From NCBI GenBank assembly GCA_016932295.1, contig JAFGDC010000235.1:1-16622 (forward strand): a DNA stretch of 16,622 nucleotides, given 5' to 3'. The translations under genes and the position numbers were made by a program. Below, one piece after another: positions 8,501-14,644 of this stretch; within the stretch, counting starts at the first letter, position 1, and the number at the start of each line of letters is the position of its first letter. A model generated the notes under the pieces. That model was not told the origin of the DNA and did no database searches. It was given only the letters and a program-made list of their open reading frames with translations. The DNA is from a candidate division CSSED10-310 bacterium. Lineage in GTDB: Bacteria; CSSED10-310; JAFGDC01.

Positions 8501-10215
8501 CCAGCGGGAATAAAGCCCTGATCGGTAAGATAGGGCAAGGCGGCGCTGCCGCTGTTGACGAAGCTCCTGATCCCCTGCCAATACTCATGCCGATCGGTAA
8601 AAATATCCGGATCTCCGTCTTCCTCCCAGTCCCAGACATGCGGAAAGTAGTTGTGCTCACCGGGAATCGGCGCGGTATATCCGTTTTCGTGGAAATCGAG
8701 GGTCTCTCCGGCATTGAACACCGGTGCCGCATCGGTACCCTGATTCAAGTACACGTAATTGTAGGCCACCGGATATTCATCAGTCCCAACCAACAGGTCT
8801 TTCTTGCCGTCCATGTTCCAGTCAGCCACTTCGACGCCACGGGCATGGTTCGGACCGAGGTCTGAATAACCGGCCATCAGTTGCTGGGGCGCTGAAAACT
8901 CCGGTGCATAGTTCTCACCGATATTGGTGAGCAGAAAGATGTCGCCTCTTCCCGCCCAGTCAGTGTTGTTGAGTATCAAATCCTTTTTGCCGTCGTTGTT
9001 CCAGTCGACCACTTCAGGAGGGATGTACCAGGAGTTACTGGACAGGTACGGCAGGAACATGTGCGACGTAAAAGAGGGTACCGTTTCAGTCCCCGTGTTG
9101 AAGGCCACGTACATTTGACCGAACCAGGCCGGATGCAGCAACAGGTCCTTGCGGCCGTCCTCATCCCAATCCACTACCCTGGGAAAACTGAGCCCCTCCA
9201 TGAAGGTGTGCTGCTGCGGAGGGTCCGACTGCACGTATGTTGCGACACTGTACTCCCGAGCGGCATCGGTGCCATGATTGGCATAGTACATAACGATCCC
9301 GCACAAGGGGATAATGCCCAGATCCTCACTGCCGTCGCCGTTGATGTCAGCCAGGCAGAACCTCACGTAATCGCCCATCCGAACCACTGTCGATCGGGTA
9401 AACAAGACTTGTTCGGCCGCGAAGATCGGATTGGCATCCGTTCCCGTGTTCACGAACAGCGACAGCTTGTCTCCTGCGTTGCCGCTTACCACCAGGTCCT
9501 TCTTGCCGTCGCCGTTCCAGTCGGTGACCCATGGCTTCGACTGGTAGCCAACGGAAAGATCGCTTCCCGAAACCTGCACATGCACATCGGCATCGAGTTC
9601 GGGCGAAGCCTGGGAACCGCTGTTCAGGAAAAGGTGCACCTTGCCGTCCTGTGCACCGACAATCAGATCGTCCCTTCCGTCATTGTTCCAGTCGACGGGA
9701 AAGGGATGCGCTTCCGACCCGACATCGATGTCGGTATAACCGGATGTGAGCCGGACTCCGGAGCCGAACACCGGAGAAGTGTCGGTGCCCTGGTTCTGAA
9801 AATAACTGATGCACCCGCTCCCTTCACCCACGATGAGGTCACGCCGGCCATCGGCGTTCCAGTCAAAATGAACGGGCGAAGCGCGCCACCCGACTGCGAT
9901 ATAACCGTAACCTCCGGTTGACAGGAAACCCTGATCATCCATCACGGGCGCCGCCGCGGTGCCAGTGTTCAAAGCAAGCCTGATCCGGCCGTCGTCCCGG
10001 CCGGCAAGAAGATCCAACCGGCCGTCCTGGTTCCAGTCGGTGAACCAGGGCACGGTTTCACGCCATGGATCGTCCGCGGAATACCCGCTCCGCCAGAAAG
10101 TCTCCGCGGCACCGAGTTCCGGCGGACCAGCCGCCGCCCAGGTGGCCGCCGCTGCGGCAACCATACCAAGAACGGCTGCCAACGAGACCACCGGTTCAAT
10201 CCACCTTCGTACCAT
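5569..10215 (-). CDS. Large exported VCBS/FG-GAP repeat protein with duplicated module and C-terminal sorting tail
   Basis: A 1548-residue surface or secreted protein. Residues 1-29 form a signal peptide (two Arg, hydrophobic core, cleavage near A-A-A before GPPELG). Two homologous modules follow. Each has ten copies of a D-W-N-x-D-G-x-x-D-L-L-x-G repeat: first Asp at 60, 118, 175, 232, 290, 349, 404, 465, 529 and 587, then at 793, 851, 908, 965, 1023, 1080, 1141, 1202, 1266 and 1325. Between them lie blade-like segments with N-x-G-T. The D-x-N-x-D-G-x-x-D pattern resembles calcium-binding loops, and FG-GAP repeats usually fold as beta-propellers. Each module ends in a fibronectin-III-like domain (about 617-731 and 1353-1470). 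Pro/Thr/Ser-rich linkers sit at about 735-763 and 1471-1520. The tail has VPTL, a membrane span and RHRMR. ATG 10215 is supported by AAAGGAG at 10222-10228, six bases away. No catalytic domain is visible; adhesion or polymer binding is a guess. Confidence 0.95.
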   Translation of the reverse strand: MVRRWIEPVVSLAAVLGMVAAAAATWAAAGPPELGAAETFWRSGYSADDPWRETVPWFTDWNQDGRLDLLAGRDDGRIRLALNTGTAAAPVMDDQGFLSTGGYGYIAVGWRASPVHFDWNADGRRDLIVGEGSGCISYFQNQGTDTSPVFGSGVRLTSGYTDIDVGSEAHPFPVDWNNDGRDDLIVGAQDGKVHLFLNSGSQASPELDADVHVQVSGSDLSVGYQSKPWVTDWNGDGKKDLVVSGNAGDKLSLFVNTGTDANPIFAAEQVLFTRSTVVRMGDYVRFCLADINGDGSEDLGIIPLCGIVMYYANHGTDAAREYSVATYVQSDPPQQHTFMEGLSFPRVVDWDEDGRKDLLLHPAWFGQMYVAFNTGTETVPSFTSHMFLPYLSSNSWYIPPEVVDWNNDGKKDLILNNTDWAGRGDIFLLTNIGENYAPEFSAPQQLMAGYSDLGPNHARGVEVADWNMDGKKDLLVGTDEYPVAYNYVYLNQGTDAAPVFNAGETLDFHENGYTAPIPGEHNYFPHVWDWEEDGDPDIFTDRHEYWQGIRSFVNSGSAALPYLTDQGFIPAGSGYIGGGHLNAETTDWDEDGRKDIIMGMYQGEMRLYRNGQANQTAPHEASYVSVAGVSDFTVSLNWTNSTDEDFAGVIVVRSNDPITWRPSDRQRYHVIPGIEVAPGVEVVYKGALDYPGVPWTDSGLSPATRYYYRLFTFDAVLPQYSVAGVEVTAFTGGDTPTPGPSSTPTPSPPPSPTPTPGPAGPPSFGDKTAILRDAYRLVDAWWWSAETNIWPTDWNNDGKIDLLAGVRDGYLEVSLNSGTTTSPHMEDSFRVQMDYGYIQVGDWWASPAHYDWNTDGRRDLLIGESYGRVWYLQNQGSDSSPYFVSYGYLQAGYSDLDVGYQANPYPVDWNSDGKVDLLVGGSEGGIDYFRNTGTPSSPSLENGVTLQVGYTDIDLGYDSRPQVTDWDGDGKKDLICSGDWDTILWYFHNTGTDAEPSFTTQEALSGEYSAITMSWASSWAFTDIDGDAKEDLLVTDSMSAVLNYHNQGTNDNRIYREATYLPGDEPTQIMAYYTTPRVIDWDEDGSKDLFITAGWDNRQYVLLNSGTNASPEFKGQVCLTTTADRKIGFNDNTYATVAITDWDNNGKKDLLITRTDWTNDGQVYLYVNNGENYAPAFGSPQLLTSGYGEIGPQETRGVEVVDWNGDGKKDLLLGTGNWTGNGTPNYIMLNEGSDAAPQFSTFTPLMYGFYNNLVQSTYLAGANIWDYDEDGDPDIFVNDPDEYSKLRMYTNTGSHASPHLVRSGLMQAGPVDIQLSRQIMAEVADWNADGRKDLMVGDRPGVSYYPNQQAALTAPPEVTTLAQAGANDTSIALTWTNPAVNDFAGVIMARSENPIAWRPSTRLHYHVNPGTEVAPGVEIVYRGAADHSIVPWIDGGLAPGTACYYRAFAYDQILPQYSVNGYEVMASAASPSPTPSETPMIPTETSVPTATSTPTASPSPTNSPTSTNTPLPSATPMPLPVPTLGGSGILLLLAVFGFGLLGVRHRMR
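5572..5805 (-). other. Pro/Thr/Ser stalk and VPTL-type C-terminal sorting signal
   Basis: Residues 1471-1520 are a low-complexity Pro/Thr/Ser stalk. Residues 1521-1548 read as a tripartite tail: VPTLGGSG, a hydrophobic span (ILLLLAVFGFGLLG) and basic RHRMR. This resembles IPTL-CTERM and PEP-CTERM tails processed by exosortase-family enzymes in diderm bacteria. The match is by eye and the exact subfamily is uncertain; a plain membrane anchor is the alternative. Confidence 0.65.
5806..7926 (-). repeat. VCBS/Fn3 module, copy 2
   Basis: Encodes residues 764-1470 of the same protein and repeats the order of copy 1: ten aspartate-loop repeats, with D-I-D-G-D-A as number five and DEDGDPDIF as number nine, then an Fn3-like domain with IAWRPSTRLHYHV and ILPQYSV. 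Divergence between the copies is substantial at protein level, so the duplication is not recent. A Pro/Thr/Ser linker of about 28 residues separates the copies. Confidence 0.85.
8011..10092 (-). repeat. VCBS/Fn3 module, copy 1
   Basis: Encodes residues 42-735 of the large exported protein: ten aspartate-loop repeats spaced roughly 55-65 residues apart, then an Fn3-like domain containing the segments ITWRPSDRQRYHV and VLPQYSV. Every landmark has a counterpart in copy 2 about 733-738 residues later. The degenerate fifth repeat (D-I-N-G-D-G) and the ninth repeat (DGDPDIF) sit at the same ordinal positions in both copies. This indicates duplication of the whole module rather than independent repeat expansion. 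Confidence 0.85.
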
Positions 10216-10310
10216 TCCATGCTCCTTTCGTGGATTTCGGCGCAGAACCTGACTTCAACACCATTGAAGAAGAGCCCTGAACCATTTCATGTATCAAAAA
10301 CATTCATCCC

Positions 10311-10339
10311 CTAATAAACTTTCATTTTACAGATGTCAA
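10311..10339 (-). promoter_or_regulatory. Sigma70-type promoter for the VCBS protein gene
   Basis: On the minus strand, a perfect -35 TTGACA (10334-10339) is followed by a 17-base spacer and TATTAG (10311-10316, four of six consensus bases) in an AT-rich stretch. This gives a leader of roughly 90 bases before the ribosome site at 10222-10228. The spacing is ideal, so this is the best promoter candidate in the window. Confidence 0.6.
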
Positions 10340-10392
10340 GAATCGACCCATTTAGTTTCCGTTAGAAACGATAATCTCGCGCATGTTTTCAA

Positions 10393-10428
10393 GCCGATCA
10401 ACGGGATGTTCGAAAGTTATTGATCGGC
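10393..10428 (-). terminator. Inverted repeat at the end of the methyltransferase gene
   Basis: A perfect 9-base inverted repeat (GCCGATCAA at 10393-10401, TTGATCGGC at 10420-10428) encloses 18 bases that include the methyltransferase stop codon. On the minus strand it is followed by TTGAAAAC, which is not a proper T-tract, so termination by this hairpin is uncertain. mRNA 3'-end protection or an operator are alternatives. Confidence 0.35.
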
Positions 10429-11007
10429 AACAACTTTTACATGCATTGCGCATTCACACATGTAGTGCCGGGGACTCACCGTGACGCTCCCTCCACATTG
10501 GAAACCCGCAGGTGCAACCAGGTCGCCGACTTCCTCGGGCGACAATCGAACCCGCCTTGGCGGCCCCTTGTCGGAATCAACCTTGTGAAATTCAATGATC
10601 ACCAGCTTCGCATCGGGTTTCATCACTCTGGCTAGTTCCTCCAGCACCCGTGCATGCACACCATCATCGACGAAATCATGCAGCACGGTCGCCACCAGGC
10701 AACGATCCACCGCGCCGGCCGGCAACGGCAATCCCTTCCCTGCATCGGCCGGCACCGGTTCGATAGTGTGCAGTCCTTCGCGCGCTATATTCTCCCGCAA
10801 TCCGTTCAGTCCCTCGGACCAGAGATCCACTGCGTAGATATGCGAAACCGGTGTATGTCGAGCCGCATGGAGGCTGTAGAAACCTCGCCCGCAGGCAAGG
10901 TCCAGCAGTACCGCTCCCGGTCGCAGATCAAGCGCCGCGAACACCGTTCCCAGGTCCACTTCCTCGAAACTGCTGCCACCCGCACCGGTGGGTGTATGCC
11001 CGGTCAT
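10417..11007 (-). CDS. Class I SAM-dependent methyltransferase
   Basis: A 196-residue cytoplasmic protein of the small UbiE/methyltransferase-11 type. Motif I is VLLDLACGRGFYSL (33-46), which binds S-adenosylmethionine. The acidic residue binding the ribose is in YAVDLW (Asp61). VLHDFVDD (108-115) and LARVMKPDAKLVIIEFH (125-141) match motifs IV-VI. Substrate is unknown: the C-terminal CGGSVTVSPRHYMCECAMHV has three cysteines but no firm assignment. The frame is open to 11052, but the extra 15 codons consist largely of the purine-rich ribosome site (GGAGGGGAGGAAG), so I start at the ATG at 11007. A possible promoter lies 94-121 bases upstream. It stands between the VCBS gene and an uncoded region, so context gives no substrate clue. 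Confidence 0.88.
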   Translation of the reverse strand: MTGHTPTGAGGSSFEEVDLGTVFAALDLRPGAVLLDLACGRGFYSLHAARHTPVSHIYAVDLWSEGLNGLRENIAREGLHTIEPVPADAGKGLPLPAGAVDRCLVATVLHDFVDDGVHARVLEELARVMKPDAKLVIIEFHKVDSDKGPPRRVRLSPEEVGDLVAPAGFQCGGSVTVSPRHYMCECAMHVKVVADQ

Positions 11008-11100
11008 GGCTTCCTCCCCTCCTTCAAGTATGTACATTGACTCTCGCGCCACGGCCGGACCGCTCCTCCAGCTGCCTTACCATAACGCCACAGGCGCTGT

Positions 11101-11128
11101 AATGTATCATGTATATTCATTGAATCAA
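11101..11128 (-). promoter_or_regulatory. Candidate promoter for the methyltransferase gene
   Basis: Minus-strand TTGATT (11123-11128), a 16-base spacer and TACATT (11101-11106), each matching four of six sigma70 consensus bases, in the most AT-rich part of the gap. The predicted leader is about 85-90 bases. The match is modest. Confidence 0.35.
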
Positions 11129-11920
11129 ACTTGTTGACAGCATCAGGCATCCGCCGGGAACGGACATGTGTGATGGATAGACGAGAGGACAACGGATCGT
11201 CGCCACAATTCCGGCACTGATTCCGGTCACCATCTTCCTGGCTATCACCTTGGCCATCACCTTGGCGTGTTCCGAAGGCTTCTTCTGTTTCGATGCCCCA
11301 CACTTCACCTTCCGCACACTCGAGCCGCGGGTGGGAAGGTTCAACGGATTCTACTGCCTTTTCCCGCGCACCCTGGAGAGGCTTCTCATCCGCTGCTGCT
11401 TCGCCGTCCACGGCATGGATCCGCAAGCCTTCCAACGGGTCTCTTATCTCTAGCACATCATGTTCATCCTGCAACTTTTCCACTTCCTCCGGCTACTCAC
11501 CGGCGACCTTTGCTCGGCGATGGCGGGCACCATCCTCGCCACGATCGGCTCGCAGCTCGAGCCGGTGTGCAACGCCGTAGAATTCTCGATGCACCTCGCC
11601 ACCAATCTCATCCTGGGCTGCCTGACCACCCTGCCGCTACACATCACCACGGGATCCGGAACAGGGCTGGCCGTTTCATTGCTCCTTGGCATCCTCGCAC
11701 TGTTCTCCAGGGATATTGCGATAGCACTCCCATACTGCTGCTCCTCTTGGTGCATCATCACCCTTCGCACAACAAAGAAGAAGCGCTGACCGGCATGCGC
11801 TGATCGCGCAGGGCGTTGCACCGGATTGGATGATGCAATGGACCGGCGAATACTGGTTATGCTACCGATCGCCTCAATCCAACTGATCCCCGTGACCGGC
11901 TTTTTAGACTTGCGTATTCA
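11129..11920. other. Stretch without a confident gene; broken open frame, possible pseudogene
   Basis: One plus-strand frame stays open from 11181 to 11789 except for a single TAG at 11451-11453, with mostly G or C in third positions as in the neighbouring genes. Its second part (about 11460-11789) would encode a hydrophobic 109-residue peptide with two membrane-like segments. Its first part is odd, rich in Phe and Cys. The exactly registered minus-strand frame (11004-11483) encodes an acidic, hydrophilic 159-residue peptide whose stop overlaps the methyltransferase ATG, but upstream it has three stops. Neither has a clear ribosome site or recognised family. Each strand's frame could be the shadow of the other. 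A 12-base tandem repeat (ATCACCTTGGC twice, 11244-11266) lies inside. Most likely a decayed gene or a small membrane protein I do not know. Confidence 0.4.
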
Positions 11921-13078
11921 TCAACCGCGATTGGCGCGGAATGCCACGAGCCCCTGTTCCAACCTTTCAAGCCCCACCTCGAGATGCGCCGAATCGCCGC
12001 CCAGCCCGATTCGAAGATGTCCCGGCATGGCGAAAAATTCACCCGGTACGGTGAAGAGTTTCCACCTGGTCTCCAGATATGAGCTGAGCGTCAGGGAGGA
12101 AGGGCAGTCGATGATCGCCGGGAAGTAGATGCAACCGAAATCGGGTACCATACCACTGACCAGTTCTTTTTCCATGAGCCGGCGGGTCGAGGTGACCATG
12201 ATTTCGCGATTGGCGGCCATTACCGCCAGCGCACCCGTCCGGTGGCGGTCGAGATCATTGATGACCCTGGTGGCAAGGGCTTCAAGGTAGTTGGAACCGA
12301 TCCCATCCACCAGCACCTGGAGTTTCCTGATCCGATCCACTGCGGCAGCCGGTCCCAGCAGCCACCCGCAACGCAGGCAGCTCATGCCGAACACCTTGGT
12401 GAGACTGCTGATGGCCAGAACATCGTCCCCCAGGTGAACCGCCGATTCGGGTCGTGGCTCCACCGCTTCACCATAAATTTCATCAACAAGCAGCATCGCG
12501 GTCGGATTACATCGTTTGACGGTTCGGTAAACGTTTTTCATGACTAGCCGGTCCGTCCAGACACCCGAGGGATTGTGAGGATTGGTAAGAATGACCAGCC
12601 TTGTGTCCGGCCTCATCTCCGCGGTCAGCGCTTCGAGATCCAGCCGGCCGGCCGGGTCACGATGGAACCGTCCGACTATCGCTCCGCAAGCCGTCGGTGT
12701 CATCCAAAGCGGCTCGTACCCCGGCGACTCCACCAGGACGTGGTCACCGGGCTCCAGCAGGCTCCGGCAGGCGAGATACAGGGCGTTGGTCGCCCCTTGT
12801 GCCGGAAGCACCTGTTCAACCTTCACCAGGTATCTTTTCGCCAGAGCATCCAACAGCCGGGGCAGCCCCCAGGGATTAGGCGTATCGAATAGGGCGGCCA
12901 GCGCATCGTCGCTCGCGACCACCGGCGAGATGTCCCGCCAGGCGGTGGCGAGACCGCTGCTCATGAGGGAAACCGTATCAGGATCTGTCTTCACGTTCAT
13001 GCGGTATTTGTACCAGGTCAGGTAATCAGGTTGCACCGAATGATGATGCGCCGCGAAATCCTTTTCCCGCCTGCTCAT
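11921..13078 (-). CDS. Class I/II (aspartate-aminotransferase-fold) PLP aminotransferase
   Basis: A 385-residue cytoplasmic enzyme of fold-type I. The Schiff-base lysine is in SSLTKVFGMSCLRCGW (Lys228). Other PLP and substrate residues are NPHNPSG (Asn169), LLVDEIYGE (Asp199, Tyr202) and HLRIGLG (Arg356, which should bind the substrate carboxylate). GATNAL (95-100) is the phosphate-side loop. The N-terminus (QPDYLTWYKYRMN) is typical of one branch of these enzymes, supporting ATG 13078. The amino donor and acceptor cannot be told from the sequence. The ATG overlaps the stop of the upstream nitroreductase gene by four bases (ATGA), so the two are probably co-translated and act in one pathway. 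Confidence 0.92.
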   Translation of the reverse strand: MSRREKDFAAHHHSVQPDYLTWYKYRMNVKTDPDTVSLMSSGLATAWRDISPVVASDDALAALFDTPNPWGLPRLLDALAKRYLVKVEQVLPAQGATNALYLACRSLLEPGDHVLVESPGYEPLWMTPTACGAIVGRFHRDPAGRLDLEALTAEMRPDTRLVILTNPHNPSGVWTDRLVMKNVYRTVKRCNPTAMLLVDEIYGEAVEPRPESAVHLGDDVLAISSLTKVFGMSCLRCGWLLGPAAAVDRIRKLQVLVDGIGSNYLEALATRVINDLDRHRTGALAVMAANREIMVTSTRRLMEKELVSGMVPDFGCIYFPAIIDCPSSLTLSSYLETRWKLFTVPGEFFAMPGHLRIGLGGDSAHLEVGLERLEQGLVAFRANRG

Positions 13079-14130
13079 ACTTTCAACCTGCGGGCATTTG
13101 CCATCTTACCCGCCTGATCCAGTATCAGTCCGATGGCTTTCCCCTGTTCGTCGCATTCGAAGATAATCCTGATATCCTCGATACCCTTGAGATGGAAAAC
13201 GGTTTCCGATTCGGCGGTCAGTTCGTGTGGATCAGCCCCTTCCGGTTCGAGGGACAGTACATTACCACGGAGCGCGATGCACAGTTTCCGGCCTTCACCT
13301 TCGGGAAAATCAAGTACATAGGTGCCTGCCAGGCGCTCCAGAACGGCTGTTTTCACCATCACCTTGGGCACCGCGCGGACTTTTCCCACCGGGGCAAGAT
13401 ACACGGTGAATTCCTCCACGCCATCGATGGGCAGCAACTCGTCGACACGCTCTTGAAAATACGCGCCGATGGCACAGGCACCGGCTTCTATGGCTTCCGC
13501 CGCCAGGTAGACGTTTTGGCAGAGGTGCCCGGCATCCAGCGCCACGAACTTTTCACCGTATTCCATGTAGCGCCATTCGGTGCGATAGGGCAGCGCCGTC
13601 CAGATAAAGACCACGCCGGCATCCGCGATGAAGCGTTGCCCACAGCAGGCGGCCACCAGCCGTTCCGGTAAACCGGGATCCTCGTTCAGCAGGCTGATGC
13701 CGTGCCGCAATGGCTGGTAATGGTACAATCCCGGCTTGAGACCCTCGACCCTCTGAACCAACAGATATGTTTCGAATGGATACCGTCCTCCCGCGGAAGG
13801 AAACGTCCGATCGGCGCGGGTTACCACGCCGTTCCTGTCACGATACATATTCGTCGCTCCCTGACCCGCGAATACCAGGAACGACAGCTCTTCGAGGCTC
13901 AGGGCCTGGTCCAGGTAACGGCGCCTGCTTTTACGCGCGATAACCAGGTCCAATAGCGGATTGCGCCCGACCGACAGTTTTTCGTATGGCACCAGATCCA
14001 CCAGCGGCGCACCATCAGGGTATCGTTTCCACATATCCGGTCTCGGTATACCCTTCTGTTGATCGCTGGCCTTGTCATCCTGCTCGTCATACCCTTTCAA
14101 CAATCGTCTGGCTTCTTCGTACGACAACAT
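13075..14130 (-). CDS. SagB-type nitroreductase-fold oxidoreductase with C-terminal DUF3471-like domain
   Basis: A 351-residue cytoplasmic protein. Residues about 50-255 form a SagB/ThcOx-like FMN oxidoreductase domain with RKSRRRY (66-72, FMN phosphate side), TFPSAGGRYPFETYLLV (109-125), GLYHY (134-138) and the DAGHLCQNVYLAAEA helix (199-213), ending in APVGK. In peptide-natural-product systems this family oxidises azolines to azoles, but many stand-alone members have unknown substrates. No cyclodehydratase is present here. Residues about 262-351 (LERLAGTYVLDF, LTAESETVFHL, IIFECDEQGKAIGLILDQAG) look like a DUF3471-type beta domain more usually found behind beta-lactamase-like domains, an unusual combination. 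ATG 14130 has AAAGGGGTGAG immediately upstream. First gene of a two-gene operon with the aminotransferase. Confidence 0.88.
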   Translation of the reverse strand: MLSYEEARRLLKGYDEQDDKASDQQKGIPRPDMWKRYPDGAPLVDLVPYEKLSVGRNPLLDLVIARKSRRRYLDQALSLEELSFLVFAGQGATNMYRDRNGVVTRADRTFPSAGGRYPFETYLLVQRVEGLKPGLYHYQPLRHGISLLNEDPGLPERLVAACCGQRFIADAGVVFIWTALPYRTEWRYMEYGEKFVALDAGHLCQNVYLAAEAIEAGACAIGAYFQERVDELLPIDGVEEFTVYLAPVGKVRAVPKVMVKTAVLERLAGTYVLDFPEGEGRKLCIALRGNVLSLEPEGADPHELTAESETVFHLKGIEDIRIIFECDEQGKAIGLILDQAGKMANARRLKV

Positions 14131-14644
14131 GGCTCACCCCTTTCGTTTCGGTAGCATCACCCATCGTGCACGATCCGTTCATTGCACGCTAACCGGATCG
14201 GATCCGCTCATCATCATGGCACATCCATCCTCCGGGATTGCATCCTACCCACGGCCGACACCGGTCGTCTACGTCATTCCCGGCGGGTGGGCCTGCAGGT
14301 CACGAACCAATCTCCAGGCGCATCCCGTCCCACATGGCGCACATCGGGACCAACAGCCGCGGCCCCCGGTCGGTGGTGGCGGAGAACTTTTCCATGAAGC
14401 CGATGGCCATCCGCAGATTGCTCAGGGTCGCATGCAGGTCTCCGCCGGGAGCGGCAGCGCTTGGGCGCTCATCCCCCCTGCCTATGGATACCCTTGACAC
14501 TGTATTCATCCAGAGGTTTGTCCCCACCGGCCAGCCCGTTGCCGCAATAATCCAGCCGGCCGGTCGAGCCTGGGCATGCATCGGCCTGGTTGGGATGGAA
14601 TGCGCCGCTGCACCGGAGCGCTCGCCGCGCGGGGGGCTCGTTCC
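14131..14644. other. Gap upstream of the nitroreductase operon
   Basis: About 510 bases without a certain gene. A weak small coding frame at 14300-14508 is listed separately. Close to the nitroreductase start lies a 6-base inverted repeat (CGTGCA 14165-14170, TGCACG 14183-14188) beside a GGATCGGATCC cluster (14195-14205), a possible operator. A 7-base inverted repeat (ACCGGCC 14526-14532, GGCCGGT 14558-14564) lies 80-120 bases past the class V aminotransferase stop; it could form a 3' hairpin but has no T-tract. No clear -35/-10 pair was found for the operon. Confidence 0.4.
14300..14508 (-). CDS. Possible small hypothetical protein
   Basis: A minus-strand frame of 68 residues from ATG 14508 (the frame is open upstream to 14581). 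The C-terminal 45 residues have high G/C in third codon positions and ordinary composition (LHATLSNLRMAIGFMEKF, then LLVPMCAMWDGMRLEIGS), which looks coding. There is no good ribosome site, no recognised family and no signal peptide. It lies upstream of the nitroreductase operon on the same strand. It could be a shadow or a gene remnant. Confidence 0.3.

Noticed and set aside
9061..9921. Plus-strand open frame of 286 codons inside the VCBS gene
   Set aside because: It is opposite regularly repeated, motif-bearing coding sequence. Its openness follows from the biased repeat codons on the other strand. The same holds for the plus frame at 6730-7407.
11134..11139. Plus-strand TTGACA
   Set aside because: No acceptable -10 at 16-18 bases downstream and no convincing gene to drive.
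11004..11483. Minus-strand 159-codon frame overlapping the methyltransferase start
   Set aside because: A promoter candidate for the methyltransferase lies inside it, its C-terminal part reads through the methyltransferase ribosome site, and no family is recognised. Discussed with the uncoded stretch instead.
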